Of a stretch of 64,000 nt of DNA, positions 8,531 to 17,950 are shown in pieces (position 1 is the first letter of the stretch; each line of letters starts with the position of its first letter). A program made the position numbers and the translations under genes. The notes under the pieces were generated by a model. That model was given only the letters and a program-made list of their open reading frames with translations. It did not search any database and was not told where the DNA came from. Origin of the DNA: Paludibacteraceae bacterium (GTDB lineage Bacteria > Bacteroidota > Bacteroidia > Bacteroidales > Paludibacteraceae); contig JAKSKR010000005.1 of assembly GCA_024401645.1 (NCBI GenBank), positions 43,809 to 107,808 of the forward strand, read 5' to 3'.

Positions 8531-10318
8531 TTACATGCGTTCAGGAACCTCAATACCCAACAAGTCCATACCAGTCTTAATGGTATTGGCAATAAGGCTT
8601 GAAAGCATCAAGCGGAACTGCTGTGCATCGGCATTCTCTTCCTTCAAGATAGAGAAATCGTGGTAGAACTGGTTGTAAGCCTTTGCCAAATCGTAGCAGT
8701 AGTTTGCAATAAATGCAGGGCTGTAGTCCTTGCCTGCCTGTTTTACAGCTTGTGGGAACGATGCCAAGTTCTGTACCAACTGGGTTTCGCGTTCCGACAA
8801 TTCATATTTAGCCTCAAGCTTTGCAGGAACCTGCAAACCTGCATCGGCAGCCTTACGGATAACCGAACGGATGCGGGCATAAGTGTACTGAATGAACGGA
8901 CCGGTGTTACCGTTAAAGTCGATACTCTCTTTAGGGTTGAACATCATGTTCTTGCGAGGGTCTACCTTCAAAATGAAGTACTTAAGGGCACCCAAGCCGC
9001 AAATGCGTGCAATGTTGTTCACCTCTTCCTCGCTATATTCCTTAAGTTTGTCACCGCTAGTTTCCTTTGCAGTGCTAATCATTTCGTCCATCAAGTCGTC
9101 GGCATCAACCACAGTACCCTCACGGCTCTTCATCTTACCTTCTGGCAATTCCACCATACCGTAGCTGAAGTGAACAAGGTCCTTACCCCATTCAAAGCCA
9201 AGACGGTCAAGAAGGATAGAAAGTACCTGGAAGTGGTAGTTCTGTTCGTTACCAACCACATAAATCATCTTGTTGATGTTGAAGTCGCGGAAACGCTGCT
9301 GTGCAGTACCAATGTCTTGTGTCATGTACACAGAAGTACCATCGGCACGAAGCAAAAGCTTTTCGTCAAGACCATCCTTGCTAAGATCAGCCCAAACCGA
9401 GCCATCAGGTCGGCGATAGAAGCAACCCTTTTCAAGGCCTTCGTTTACCTTTGCCTTACCGTCGAGGTAAGTCTGGCTTTCGTAATAGATCTTATCGAAC
9501 GAAATGCCAAGGCGCTTGTAGGTTTTGTCAAAGCCTTCGTACACCCAATTGTTCATCTTTTCCCAAAGGGCACGAACTTCAGGGTCGCCAGCTTCCCATT
9601 TTTCCAACATCTGTTGAGCTTCTTTAATAAGCGGAGCTTCCTTCTTTGCATCGTCTTCGGTCATGCCTTTTTCCATAAGGGCCTTAACCTGTGCACGGTA
9701 TTCCTTGTCGAAACGCACGTAGTAGTCACCTACCAAGTGGTCGCCCTTCTTACCGGTAGATTCAGGAGTCTCGCCATTGCCGAACAGCTTCCAAGCCAAC
9801 ATTGACTTACAGATGTGAATACCACGGTCGTTAACGATGTTGGTCTTAACTACCTTTATGCCGTTAGCCTTCAAAATTTGGCACACGCTATGTCCAAGTA
9901 GGTTGTTACGCACGTGGCCAAGGTGAAGTGGCTTGTTGGTGTTAGGAGAAGAGTACTCTACCATGTAGAGCGGAGAATTGTCGGTAGCCTCAACAATACC
10001 GAAGTGAGGGTCAGCCGCAATGTTGTTAACGGTATCAATCCAGTTGCTCTTGCTGATGCAAAGGTTCAAGAAACCCTTAATAACATTGTAACCAGAAATA
10101 GCAGGTACACTAGCCTGCAATTCCTTACCAAGGTCTTCGGCAGTCTCTTCCGGTTTCTTGTGTGAGAGCTTCAAAAGTGGGAATACGACCAATGTGAGGT
10201 CGCCCTCAAACTCCTTACGGGTAGCACTAATTTGCAAAGACTTCACATCGGGAGCCTGACCATACAATTTTTCAGAAGCAGCCAATGTGGCTTGCAAAAT
10301 CTCTTCTTCTATTGCCAT
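8531..10318 (-). CDS. argS: Arginyl-tRNA synthetase
   Basis: 595 residues, normal for class I ArgRS. It charges tRNA-Arg with arginine in the cytoplasm. The N-terminal Add1-type domain (about 1-115) precedes the HIGH-type motif in SSPNTNKPLHLGHVRNN. The second signature is MKSREG in place of KMSKS, a common ArgRS variant. The C-terminal DALR anticodon-binding domain includes YARIRSVIRKA and ends LLGIEVPERM. A minus-strand -7 box lies about 75 nt upstream. The GH25 gene follows closely. Confidence 0.97.
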   Translation of the reverse strand: MAIEEEILQATLAASEKLYGQAPDVKSLQISATRKEFEGDLTLVVFPLLKLSHKKPEETAEDLGKELQASVPAISGYNVIKGFLNLCISKSNWIDTVNNIAADPHFGIVEATDNSPLYMVEYSSPNTNKPLHLGHVRNNLLGHSVCQILKANGIKVVKTNIVNDRGIHICKSMLAWKLFGNGETPESTGKKGDHLVGDYYVRFDKEYRAQVKALMEKGMTEDDAKKEAPLIKEAQQMLEKWEAGDPEVRALWEKMNNWVYEGFDKTYKRLGISFDKIYYESQTYLDGKAKVNEGLEKGCFYRRPDGSVWADLSKDGLDEKLLLRADGTSVYMTQDIGTAQQRFRDFNINKMIYVVGNEQNYHFQVLSILLDRLGFEWGKDLVHFSYGMVELPEGKMKSREGTVVDADDLMDEMISTAKETSGDKLKEYSEEEVNNIARICGLGALKYFILKVDPRKNMMFNPKESIDFNGNTGPFIQYTYARIRSVIRKAADAGLQVPAKLEAKYELSERETQLVQNLASFPQAVKQAGKDYSPAFIANYCYDLAKAYNQFYHDFSILKEENADAQQFRLMLSSLIANTIKTGMDLLGIEVPERM

Positions 10319-10390
10319 ATATTTATTCTATTTTTATTCTTAAGGGACCTTATTGCCGAGCACAATGGCACAGCTTTTTATAAAAATACG

Positions 10391-10398
10391 CAAAGATA
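10391..10398 (-). promoter_or_regulatory. -7 promoter box for argS
   Basis: CAAAGATA on the plus strand is TATCTTTG on the minus strand, 73 nt upstream of the argS ATG. The rest of 10319-10609 shows no gene, only AT-rich spacer between divergent promoters. Confidence 0.5.
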
Positions 10399-10578
10399 CG
10401 GATTTTACGTCTTTATTCAAAGTGAAACAGTCCACGCTTCTGCCAAATAATCATGGCATTTTCATTTACTTACACATTTTATCATCTTTTCTCTTCACAT
10501 TACAACAATAGGTTCTTTATGCTTTATAAGCAAACTTATGTTTTGGGAGTTTAGCAAAGTAATAAGCCTAAAATTTAC

Positions 10579-10586
10579 TATCTTTG
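10579..10586 (+). promoter_or_regulatory. -7 promoter box that decides the start of the PD-(D/E)XK gene
   Basis: TATCTTTG lies between an upstream in-frame ATG (10538) and the ATG at 10610. Transcription would begin near 10590, so the 10610 ATG is the usable start. Confidence 0.5.
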
Positions 10587-10609
10587 CTAAAAATCAAAAA
10601 CTTGGTCCT

Positions 10610-11518
10610 ATGTGTATACCCGGAACAGCATTATCTCGCTATATCAACTTCTATACCGACTTCGCCTTTAAGAAGATTTTCGGTACAGAGGCAAACAAGG
10701 ATTTGCTCATCAGCTTCCTGAACGGTCTGTTCAACCTGGAAGGCGACGAGGCTATTGAAGACGTCACCTACCTCAACACCGAGCAGCTGGGCGAGAATGC
10801 GTTCGACAGGCGTGCCATATACGACGTGTATTGCAAGACCGGCAAGGGTGAGCGCTTTATTGTGGAGATGCAGAAGGCGCTGCAAGACAGCTTCCGCGAC
10901 CGTGCACTCTATTACTCCTCTTTCGCTGTTCGCGATCAGGGCGTGAAGGGCTCAAGGTCACGTCCGTGGGACTACCGTTTGGCGCCTGTGTATGTGGTGG
11001 GCGTACTCAACTTCGAGATGCAGGGTAGTAATCCCGACCGCTACATCACCCATGTGAAACTCAAGGACGATGACAATCAGGTGTTTTCGGAAAACCTGAA
11101 TTTCGTTTTCCTGGAAATGCCAAAATTCAACAAGACCGAAAACGAACTAGATACGTTCTGCGACAAGTGGCTCTTTGTCTTAAAGAACCTTTACAAGCTT
11201 GAAAATTGTCCCGCAGCCCTCACCGAGGGCATATTCCGCAAGCTTTTCGAGGTGGCAGAAATTGCATCGTATTCGACTAACGAACGCTCGGTTTACGAAG
11301 AGAGCTTGAAAAACCTCTGGGACTTGAACAACTGCCTTGAAACAGCAGAACGCAAGGGAAAGGAAGTGGGACGTGAGGAAGGACGTGCAGAAGGACGTGC
11401 AGAAGGTGAATACGCAAAAAGCATGGAGCATGCAATGAAAATGAAGGCAAAAGGTATTTCTTTACAAGATATTGCAGAAATCACAGGACTTAAAATAGAA
11501 GAAATAGAAAAACTGTAA
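10610..11518 (+). CDS. Rpn-family PD-(D/E)XK nuclease (PDDEXK_2)
   Basis: 302 residues from the ATG chosen at 10610. The start TDFAFKKIFGTEANKDLL, the core YDVYCKTGKGERFIVEMQ (nuclease Asp and ExQ motif) and the C-terminal GREEGRAEGRAEGE stretch followed by a short helical DIAEITGLKIEEIEKL module are typical of the PDDEXK_2/Rpn family. Members are annotated as transposases, but characterised Rpn proteins are recombination-promoting DNA endonucleases. The family is mobile and often multicopy in Bacteroidales. The gene stands alone under its own promoter, and the BtuB-like receptor gene starts 15 nt after its stop, so the two may share a transcript. Confidence 0.85.
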   Translation: MCIPGTALSRYINFYTDFAFKKIFGTEANKDLLISFLNGLFNLEGDEAIEDVTYLNTEQLGENAFDRRAIYDVYCKTGKGERFIVEMQKALQDSFRDRALYYSSFAVRDQGVKGSRSRPWDYRLAPVYVVGVLNFEMQGSNPDRYITHVKLKDDDNQVFSENLNFVFLEMPKFNKTENELDTFCDKWLFVLKNLYKLENCPAALTEGIFRKLFEVAEIASYSTNERSVYEESLKNLWDLNNCLETAERKGKEVGREEGRAEGRAEGEYAKSMEHAMKMKAKGISLQDIAEITGLKIEEIEKL

Positions 11519-11533
11519 CGTATATTTTGAGTG

Positions 11534-13438
11534 ATGAAGTTGACCACCTTGTTGACTACGCTTTGTTTTCTGCTGCCAATATTACCTTTGGTAGCCGACG
11601 AGGTGACCAACATCGACGAGGTGGAAGTAAGGGCAAAACGCATCGACAAATCCAGCAAGACAAATGCTTACACAGGTAGCAATGCAACCATGGCCGACAC
11701 TGCCCTATTGGCCACCTTGCAAGCCGCTCCCCTCTCGGAATACCTTAACCAGCACAGCGCTATATTTGTAAAAGAGAGCGGGAAGGGTATGTTAAGCACG
11801 GTGTCGATGAGGGGAACTGCCGCATCGCAAACGGCTGTTTGTTGGAACGGCATAGCCATCAACTCACTCACCATGGGGCAAACCGATTTCAGTCAGATAC
11901 CCATCTTCTTTTTCGACCATGCAGAAATTGCCCCTGGCGGCGAAAGCTCGTTATACGGAAATGGTGCCATTGGCGGCAGCATAGACTTACGTAACAGTGC
12001 GTTAGACTCGTGTCGTTTTGGTGGAACTGCCATGCAAAGTGTAGGCAGCTACGGACACACGTTCAGCGGTCTGAAACTGCGAGGTGCCAATGCGAAGTTT
12101 TGGGAGAAGACGACTCTATTCTTCGACAGGGCCAAGAACGATTTTCACTTTAACATAAAAGACTATAGCGGCACACAACAACAGTTGCAACACAACGCTG
12201 CTTACCATAGCTATGGTTTGCTGCAAGAGTTAGGATGGCACATCAACAAACGCCAACAACTAGCCCTTTACGTTTGGCACACGGCTTACGACAGAGACAT
12301 TCAACCCGCCATTCAGAATAATAAGAATCCGGACAAATATGAAGACATAAGCGACCGGAACACCCGCATCTTGTTGCATTACCTTAACAGGAATTGGCTG
12401 ACATTCAGTTCAAAATCGGCTTACATAAACGACCACCAGACTTACAAGGGCGACATTATTGCCACACACAACCTACTAGCCAACTGCGAGGGGGAACACG
12501 AATGGACAAACAGCAGTCAAACAGCAAGTCTACAACTGAAAATAGGCGGTCAAGCACAATACATCGTTCCCGAAGTCTATGCCTACAATAGCGACATTGA
12601 CGAGTGGCGCAACGACCTTTTTGCTGTAGCAAGCGCACAATTTGGTAAACATATTCTGCTAAATGCAGGCATTAGGCAACAATGGGTTAGTCGCGAAGAG
12701 GCCCCCCTGTCGCCATCGGGCGGAGCCAAGGTCTACCTTGTCAACATTCCACAACTTCAATTGAGTGCAAAAGGAAACATTTCGCGCAACTATAGGGTGC
12801 CCACCCTTAACGACCGTTATTGGGGCAACCTCGACAATAAATACCTGAAAGCGGAAGATGCCACGAATTACGATGGCGGTGCCGAATGCAGTTTCCGGCA
12901 CAATAACCTTACCATCTGCCTAACTGGCAACCGCTTCCACAACGATGTGGACAACTGGATTCTGTGGATGCCTAGGGGAAACGTATGGAAACCTATTAAT
13001 GTGGACAAAGTAGAGGTGAATGGCACAGAACTAACCTTACGTGCCGATTGGAAACGACACTCCTTACAAGCCGCCTACACGAATAGCCACACCGAGGTGA
13101 TTGAAGGGTTCTCTGAAATGCGTCCTTTCAAAGGTCGACAAATTGCCCTACTGCCCGAATCGGCATTTTCAACTTCATACACAGGAAAATGGAAAAGTTG
13201 GAAACTTGTGTTTAGCGGTGCCTATACAGGCGAACGTTCTACTAGCGACGTTTTCGACGTCATGCAGTCCTACTGGCTTTGGAACACAGCATTGGGGCAC
13301 AGCTTCAACCTTTGCGACCACACAAAACTGCACTTGCAGTTCGGCATAAACAACATTTTCGACACCGACTACCAGACCGTACCCTACAAGGCTATGCCGG
13401 GACGCAACTTTATGGGCGAAGTTAAGCTGACTTTTTAA
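11534..13438 (+). CDS. TonB-dependent outer-membrane receptor (BtuB-like)
   Basis: 634 residues from ATG 11534; a GTG three bases earlier is possible. A signal peptide (about 1-21) leads into a TonB-box-like stretch, then a plug domain (about 60-150: STVSMRGTAASQTAVCWNG, LYGNGAIGGSIDLRN) and a 22-strand-type barrel ending in an aromatic residue (EVKLTF). Its size and lack of an N-terminal carboxypeptidase-like domain fit small-cofactor receptors such as BtuB (cobalamin) or siderophore receptors rather than SusC. It imports its ligand using TonB-ExbBD energy. No cobalamin riboswitch fits in the short gap to the nuclease gene upstream. The substrate is uncertain. Confidence 0.85.
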   Translation: MKLTTLLTTLCFLLPILPLVADEVTNIDEVEVRAKRIDKSSKTNAYTGSNATMADTALLATLQAAPLSEYLNQHSAIFVKESGKGMLSTVSMRGTAASQTAVCWNGIAINSLTMGQTDFSQIPIFFFDHAEIAPGGESSLYGNGAIGGSIDLRNSALDSCRFGGTAMQSVGSYGHTFSGLKLRGANAKFWEKTTLFFDRAKNDFHFNIKDYSGTQQQLQHNAAYHSYGLLQELGWHINKRQQLALYVWHTAYDRDIQPAIQNNKNPDKYEDISDRNTRILLHYLNRNWLTFSSKSAYINDHQTYKGDIIATHNLLANCEGEHEWTNSSQTASLQLKIGGQAQYIVPEVYAYNSDIDEWRNDLFAVASAQFGKHILLNAGIRQQWVSREEAPLSPSGGAKVYLVNIPQLQLSAKGNISRNYRVPTLNDRYWGNLDNKYLKAEDATNYDGGAECSFRHNNLTICLTGNRFHNDVDNWILWMPRGNVWKPINVDKVEVNGTELTLRADWKRHSLQAAYTNSHTEVIEGFSEMRPFKGRQIALLPESAFSTSYTGKWKSWKLVFSGAYTGERSTSDVFDVMQSYWLWNTALGHSFNLCDHTKLHLQFGINNIFDTDYQTVPYKAMPGRNFMGEVKLTF

Positions 13439-13460
13439 TGCGTATGCTAACAAAATAATA

Positions 13461-13468
13461 TAAATTTG
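13461..13468 (+). promoter_or_regulatory. -7 promoter box for the 50-aa membrane protein
   Basis: TAAATTTG, 26 nt upstream of the ATG at 13495, matches TAnnTTTG. Confidence 0.5.
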
Positions 13469-13494
13469 CAGACACAGTTCAATTAAAAAAGCTT

Positions 13495-13647
13495 ATGGAA
13501 TTAAATAGTATAATACTCGTAATAGTGGCCATTGTGGCACTTACCATCATCTTCAAGATTTTAAGCGGCATCATTAAGTTTGTAATACTCTTTGCCATTA
13601 TTGCCGGCATTGCCTACTACTTCTTCGGAGCCAACTTATTGGGATAG
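13495..13647 (+). CDS. 50-aa hydrophobic membrane protein
   Basis: The ATG at 13495 and TAG at 13645-13647 enclose 50 codons, almost all hydrophobic (ILVIVAIVALTIIF, then FVILFAIIAGIAYYFF). This gives two short membrane helices joined by KILSGIIK. It has its own -7 box upstream and a strong terminator downstream, so it is a self-contained transcription unit and probably real despite its size. No family was recognised. It could be a small membrane modulator or a type I-toxin-like peptide. Confidence 0.6.
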   Translation: MELNSIILVIVAIVALTIIFKILSGIIKFVILFAIIAGIAYYFFGANLLG

Positions 13648-13664
13648 AATACAAACCGCAAAAC

Positions 13665-13709
13665 AAGAATTGGGGCAGGTCTACATTTAGCAGACCTGCC
13701 CCAATTCTT
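13665..13709. terminator. 18-bp hairpin terminator between convergent genes
   Basis: Arms 13665-13682 and 13692-13709 (core GAATTGGGGCAGGTCT and its complement) are perfectly paired around a 9-nt loop. It lies between the 50-aa gene and the DUF4249 gene and can serve both strands. Confidence 0.85.
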
Positions 13710-13732
13710 TAATCATGAGATATTTCTATATA

Positions 13733-14578
13733 TCATTCATCGAGCGAAGGGAATGTGGTATTTATTCTATATTCGCCGTAAGCCGAGAAATAGCCCACAC
13801 AGTTTTCTCCCTTCAAATTGGTTTCCGGATTTATACCCTTTTCGTTTTCCTCTGCAGTAGTCAGATAATGGAAGGCATTCCAGTCAATAGACCTTAAACG
13901 GATGGAAATGCCATCGCCCACATATAGGATGTCCTTCTTTCGCTTGCCGGTCTTCTGACGTTCCTTTTCCTCATCTTCCAAATGATTACGACTACTAATA
14001 CCCCAGTTGAAATAGTTGTACGGAGGTTCCAAACCAAAGTCCGATGCGACGGCGTTTTTCATAATATCACCATCGCGCAACATTTCAAGGAAGTAATAGT
14101 TATCGACGTCCGGGTCGTCGTTCAAGTAAATGTTTAGGACACGGATTTCAATATCGTTAATAATAGGCAACCAATCCCACTTGAAAGAGTCAATAGCAAC
14201 AGTAGTCGGCATGGTCGACTCGGCATAGCATTCCTTATTGCCACGTTTAACGTGTAAGGTATAGGTAACACCTTCAACACCTTTTGCGTTGGAAGGCGAC
14301 ACATAGTACCCATCGGCATACTCTAGTTTTTCCGAGAAACCGTCGTCGCCCGCAATAGACACCTCTGCATCGGTGTAACAATCCTTATTGATGGTATCCC
14401 TCATATTGCTATGGTGACCAACAAACACCTTCATGCCATAGTTGCTGACGTTACCCTGCACCACCAACAACGGTTCAATTTCATCGTAATCTAAATCGAG
14501 CGTCTTGGTACAAGAAGCTGCAAACAAAAGAGAAGCAGTTGCAGCAAAAAGCGAAATTATCTGTTTTTTCATCTTCAA
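13733..14578 (-). CDS. DUF4249 lipoprotein
   Basis: 281 residues. A lipoprotein signal (SLLFAASC, Cys at about 23) and the following TKTLDLDYDEIEPLLVVQG with beta-rich sequence are typical of the DUF4249 family. These lipoproteins are encoded next to TonB receptors with a carboxypeptidase-regulatory-like domain. Here the gene begins 12 nt after such a receptor, so the pair is an operon. The protein is probably a surface or periplasmic accessory to the receptor; its ligand is unknown. The gene ends near a bidirectional terminator. Confidence 0.85.
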   Translation of the reverse strand: MKMKKQIISLFAATASLLFAASCTKTLDLDYDEIEPLLVVQGNVSNYGMKVFVGHHSNMRDTINKDCYTDAEVSIAGDDGFSEKLEYADGYYVSPSNAKGVEGVTYTLHVKRGNKECYAESTMPTTVAIDSFKWDWLPIINDIEIRVLNIYLNDDPDVDNYYFLEMLRDGDIMKNAVASDFGLEPPYNYFNWGISSRNHLEDEEKERQKTGKRKKDILYVGDGISIRLRSIDWNAFHYLTTAEENEKGINPETNLKGENCVGYFSAYGEYRINTTFPSLDE

Positions 14579-14590
14579 ATCCTCCTACTT

Positions 14591-16894
14591 TTATTTGAAC
14601 TTAAAACGGTAGGTTACAGAAGGCAAGAAGCAGTAAAGCGACGTCTGCTCGACCCTCGAACCGGTAATCGATTCCTCATCTTCCACCACCTCTATATAGA
14701 ATGGGTTGTAACGTCCGTAGGCATTATACAAGCCAAACGCCCATTCGCTCTCCCAATGTTTGTGAGGTCGGCAGTGACGGGTTGCGCCCAAGTCTAAACG
14801 GTGGTAACTAGGTGCGCTGTAGTTGTTACGGCCCACATAGTAGTAAATGGTTTCACCCTCAACCTCGTACTTACCAACCGGCAAGCTCATAGCCTGACCG
14901 CTATAGAACTTCCACGAAGCCGACAAGTCCCACTTCTTGTTTGGAGAATACATAGCCACAATGTTCACATCGTGACGGCGGTCGTTGTTGGCACGGTACC
15001 ACTTATTGTTGTTAATACCGTCAATTTGGGTTTCGGTGTTACACAAGGTGTAGCTAATCCATCCCATAAACTTTCCGAAGTTCTTCTTAATGTTCAATTC
15101 CAAGCCATACGAACGCCCTTGCCCTGCCATCAGCAATCGGTCTATTTCAACATAGTCGAAAGGACCAGAGCCATCGCGGTAGTCAACAATGTCGTCGGTA
15201 TGCTTGTAATACAATTCTGCACTAATTTCATAGGCATTCTTGTGAGCCTCGTTGTCGATAGAAATAGCGTAGCCCGCACTTACCTGGTCGGCCACCTCTG
15301 GTCCAAACAGGTTGGTAGAAAGCGTATAACGGTCAATTGGCATAGAAGTTATACCGTTCTTAATAGTGTGCAGGTTCTGTGTCGTATGGCTGTAGGCAGC
15401 CTTCAAGCTTTGGTTTTGTGTCAACTTATAGTTTGCAGAGATTCGTGGTTCTGGGTTTACGTAAGTCTTCACGAAATCGCCCTTGCCATACTCGGTAGTT
15501 GAAGAAATGTTACCCAATTCGTCGACGGTGTAATATGGGCCAGAACCCAACAAACTGAAGACCGAAAGGCGGACGCCGGCCAAAACACTTAAACGCTTGT
15601 TTATGTTCCATTCGTCATTAACCCAGAAGTGGTTTTCCCAAGCATAACGTTCTTCTTTCTGTCGAATTAAGCCATACCCCCAATCGGCAGTAATCACATC
15701 GAAGTAAGACGATTGGAAACCGGCATTAAGCGTATGAGACTTGCCTATGTTCCACACCAGATTCTCGTTCCAAGCCGCTTGCACATTCTTACCCTTATAT
15801 TCGTAGCTGCTTTCCATCAAGTCCATCCAACAAGCTGTTTTATAATGGCTGACAAAAACGTCACTAACTAAAGCAAGACTGTCGTGGAAGGCGTGGCGCC
15901 ACTTAACCGAGCCAATGGTACTACCCCACCTCATATTCATAAGTTTCTTAATACCAAGGTTGTCGTTGCCATTAAAGAAATTCAGGTCGAGGTTATCTCT
16001 ATTGGTCAATTTAAAGTTAAGCTTGGCATTCAAGTCATAGAAGTTCAACTTCGTATCCTTATAGTCGTCAGTTGCTTTCAAGAACAAGTCGGCGTAAGTG
16101 CGTCGGCCAGCAATCAGCCACGAAGACTTACCCTTCTGAATAGGCCCCTGTAAGGTCAGTTTACTTGCCAACAAGCCAAGGGCGCCATCGGCACGGAACT
16201 GTTGGTTGTCGCCGTTAATTGTATTAACATCAAGCACACTGGCAATGCGGCCACCATACTGTGCCGGCATTTGACCTTTATAGAGGGTTACGTCGCGCAA
16301 CACGTCGCTATTGAAGGTAGAGAAAAGCCCCATAAGGTGGCCGGCGTTGTTAATGGTAGAACCGTCAAGCAGAACCAGGTTCTGGCTACTTTCGCCACCA
16401 CGCACCTGAAAACCGCTAGAGGCCTCACTTTCTGCCTTAACACCAGGCATCAGCTGCAACGACTTAATGATGTCTTGCTCGCCAAACATGGCAGGCATTC
16501 GCTTCAGTTCACTAACCTCTAGGTAAGTAACGCCCATCTGCGTCTGTTCAACCGCATTGTGCATCACCTTGGTCGACACCTCAATTCCATCTAGAGCCTG
16601 TGCTTCCTGTTCTTCCAGTTTGAAATTGATAGTAGTACTTTTCTTTAGGTTAACCGTCTTCGTTGCGGTTTCAAAACCATACATTTCACATTCTAGCGTA
16701 TAAACGCCCTCTGGCAACTCCAACGAGTAGGTTCCATCGTTCAAGACTTCTGTGCCATAATTCTGGCCCTTAACAGTTACGCTTGCACCAGGCAAAGGCA
16801 ATCCATCTTCAACCGACACAACCCTACCTTTTATGGTAGCCGCATTTGCCAATACCGTGAAGAATGGAAAGAGTAAGCTTAATAAAATTTTCAT
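14591..16894 (-). CDS. TonB-dependent receptor with carboxypeptidase-like N-terminal domain
   Basis: 767 residues. A signal peptide (1-18) is followed by a CarboxypepD_reg-like beta domain (about 20-100: IKGRVVSVEDGLPLPGASV). The plug (about 120-225) contains PGVKAESEASSGFQVRGGE and QNLVLLDGSTINNAGHLMG, and a barrel runs to FKFK. It forms the outer-membrane partner of the DUF4249 lipoprotein encoded just downstream. Size and N-domain fit the FecA/DUF4249-linked receptor group rather than SusC. Import is TonB-driven; the substrate could be a peptide, metal complex or glycan fragment and cannot be read from sequence. A -7 box TAAATTTG is 19 nt upstream. Confidence 0.9.
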   Translation of the reverse strand: MKILLSLLFPFFTVLANAATIKGRVVSVEDGLPLPGASVTVKGQNYGTEVLNDGTYSLELPEGVYTLECEMYGFETATKTVNLKKSTTINFKLEEQEAQALDGIEVSTKVMHNAVEQTQMGVTYLEVSELKRMPAMFGEQDIIKSLQLMPGVKAESEASSGFQVRGGESSQNLVLLDGSTINNAGHLMGLFSTFNSDVLRDVTLYKGQMPAQYGGRIASVLDVNTINGDNQQFRADGALGLLASKLTLQGPIQKGKSSWLIAGRRTYADLFLKATDDYKDTKLNFYDLNAKLNFKLTNRDNLDLNFFNGNDNLGIKKLMNMRWGSTIGSVKWRHAFHDSLALVSDVFVSHYKTACWMDLMESSYEYKGKNVQAAWNENLVWNIGKSHTLNAGFQSSYFDVITADWGYGLIRQKEERYAWENHFWVNDEWNINKRLSVLAGVRLSVFSLLGSGPYYTVDELGNISSTTEYGKGDFVKTYVNPEPRISANYKLTQNQSLKAAYSHTTQNLHTIKNGITSMPIDRYTLSTNLFGPEVADQVSAGYAISIDNEAHKNAYEISAELYYKHTDDIVDYRDGSGPFDYVEIDRLLMAGQGRSYGLELNIKKNFGKFMGWISYTLCNTETQIDGINNNKWYRANNDRRHDVNIVAMYSPNKKWDLSASWKFYSGQAMSLPVGKYEVEGETIYYYVGRNNYSAPSYHRLDLGATRHCRPHKHWESEWAFGLYNAYGRYNPFYIEVVEDEESITGSRVEQTSLYCFLPSVTYRFKFK

Positions 16895-16912
16895 CGTCTA
16901 TGATTTAATGCG

Positions 16913-16920
16913 CAAATTTA
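16913..16920 (-). promoter_or_regulatory. -7 box for the TonB receptor/DUF4249 operon
   Basis: The minus strand reads TAAATTTG 19 nt upstream of the ATG at 16894, implying a very short leader. Confidence 0.45.
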
Positions 16921-17061
16921 ATGAATAAATAGCACTTTTGTTCTTTATGCTTTGTATAGATTTATATCTTTACCGTTTTAAACAACGTGCCGAACACGTT
17001 GAAAAGTATGCCATATAGGGCATTTTTTTCAATTGAAAACTTATTAGGCTGTTAAATTCAC

Positions 17062-17069
17062 TACATTTG
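17062..17069 (+). promoter_or_regulatory. -7 box for the patatin gene
   Basis: TACATTTG, 30 nt upstream of the ATG at 17099, matches TAnnTTTG. Confidence 0.5.
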
Positions 17070-17098
17070 TAAACAGAACAAACAGAAAGATAAATTAC

Positions 17099-17950
17099 AT
17101 GAAAAACGGACTAGTGTTAGAAGGTGGTGGTTTACGTGGTCTTTTCTCTTCTGGCGTCATGGACGTCATGATGGAAAACGGCATTAAACCCGACGGCATT
17201 ATTGGAGTTTCGGCAGGAGCAACCTTTGGCTGCAACTACAAGTCGAATCAACCTGGTCGTGCACTACGCTACAACATCGACTTTAAAGACGATCCGCGTT
17301 TCATGGGTTTTAGAACCTTGCTGAAAACGGGCGACCTTGTCAGCAACGAATTCAGTTACCACATTCTGCCACGCGAACTCGACGTCTTCGACAACGAGAC
17401 CTACACCAACAACCCTATGGAGTTTTACGTGGTGTGCACCAATGTTGAAACGGGCGAAGCGGTTTACAAAAAGATTGACACGATGGACGACCACAACCTA
17501 GACTGGTTAAGGGCATCGGCCTCACTTCCTGCCTTATCGCGTCCCGTAAAGATTGATGGCTATACCCTACTTGATGGGGGCATGGCCGATTCCATCCCTC
17601 TAGCCTATTTTCAGGGGAAAGGTTACGAACGAAACATCGTCATCTTAACCCAACCTCTCGGTTTCAGGAAGAAGAAGCCGAGCATAATGCCAATTATGAA
17701 GTTCCTGCTGCGCAAGACTCCGGTTGTTGCCGATGCTTTAGCTAAAAGACATATCATGTATAACAAGGAACTCGACTACATTGCCGAACAGGCAAAAATT
17801 GGCAACACCATGCTTATCTATCCCGACATTGAGTTGCCTATTGGACGCATTGAAATGAATGCCGACAAGATGCGCAACGTTTATAACATGGGCAGAAAAG
17901 TAGGCGAAGAAAAACTCAACGCCATTAAAGCCTTCTACAACCTAGGTTAA
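17099..17950 (+). CDS. Patatin-like phospholipase
   Basis: 283 residues with the complete patatin set. The oxyanion loop is LVLEGGGLRGLF (5-16), the nucleophile elbow GVSAG has Ser38, and DGG in TLLDGGMADS has Asp159. These form the Ser-Asp dyad that hydrolyses lipid ester bonds. No signal peptide, so it is cytoplasmic or peripheral (YjjU/RssA-like group). It likely has a role in phospholipid turnover. The gene is single with its own promoter. Its stop codon overlaps that of the convergent PL14-like gene: both TAA codons share the palindrome TTAA at 17947-17950. Confidence 0.9.
   Translation: MKNGLVLEGGGLRGLFSSGVMDVMMENGIKPDGIIGVSAGATFGCNYKSNQPGRALRYNIDFKDDPRFMGFRTLLKTGDLVSNEFSYHILPRELDVFDNETYTNNPMEFYVVCTNVETGEAVYKKIDTMDDHNLDWLRASASLPALSRPVKIDGYTLLDGGMADSIPLAYFQGKGYERNIVILTQPLGFRKKKPSIMPIMKFLLRKTPVVADALAKRHIMYNKELDYIAEQAKIGNTMLIYPDIELPIGRIEMNADKMRNVYNMGRKVGEEKLNAIKAFYNLG

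Noticed and set aside
8660..9805. Long plus-strand frame of 381 codons opposite argS.
   Set aside because: It is an antisense shadow of argS, whose motifs are intact; no family resemblance was seen.
10538..10609. ATG at 10538 as start of the PD-(D/E)XK gene.
   Set aside because: The likely promoter box lies downstream of it, and family members begin near TDFAFKKIF, matching the ATG at 10610.
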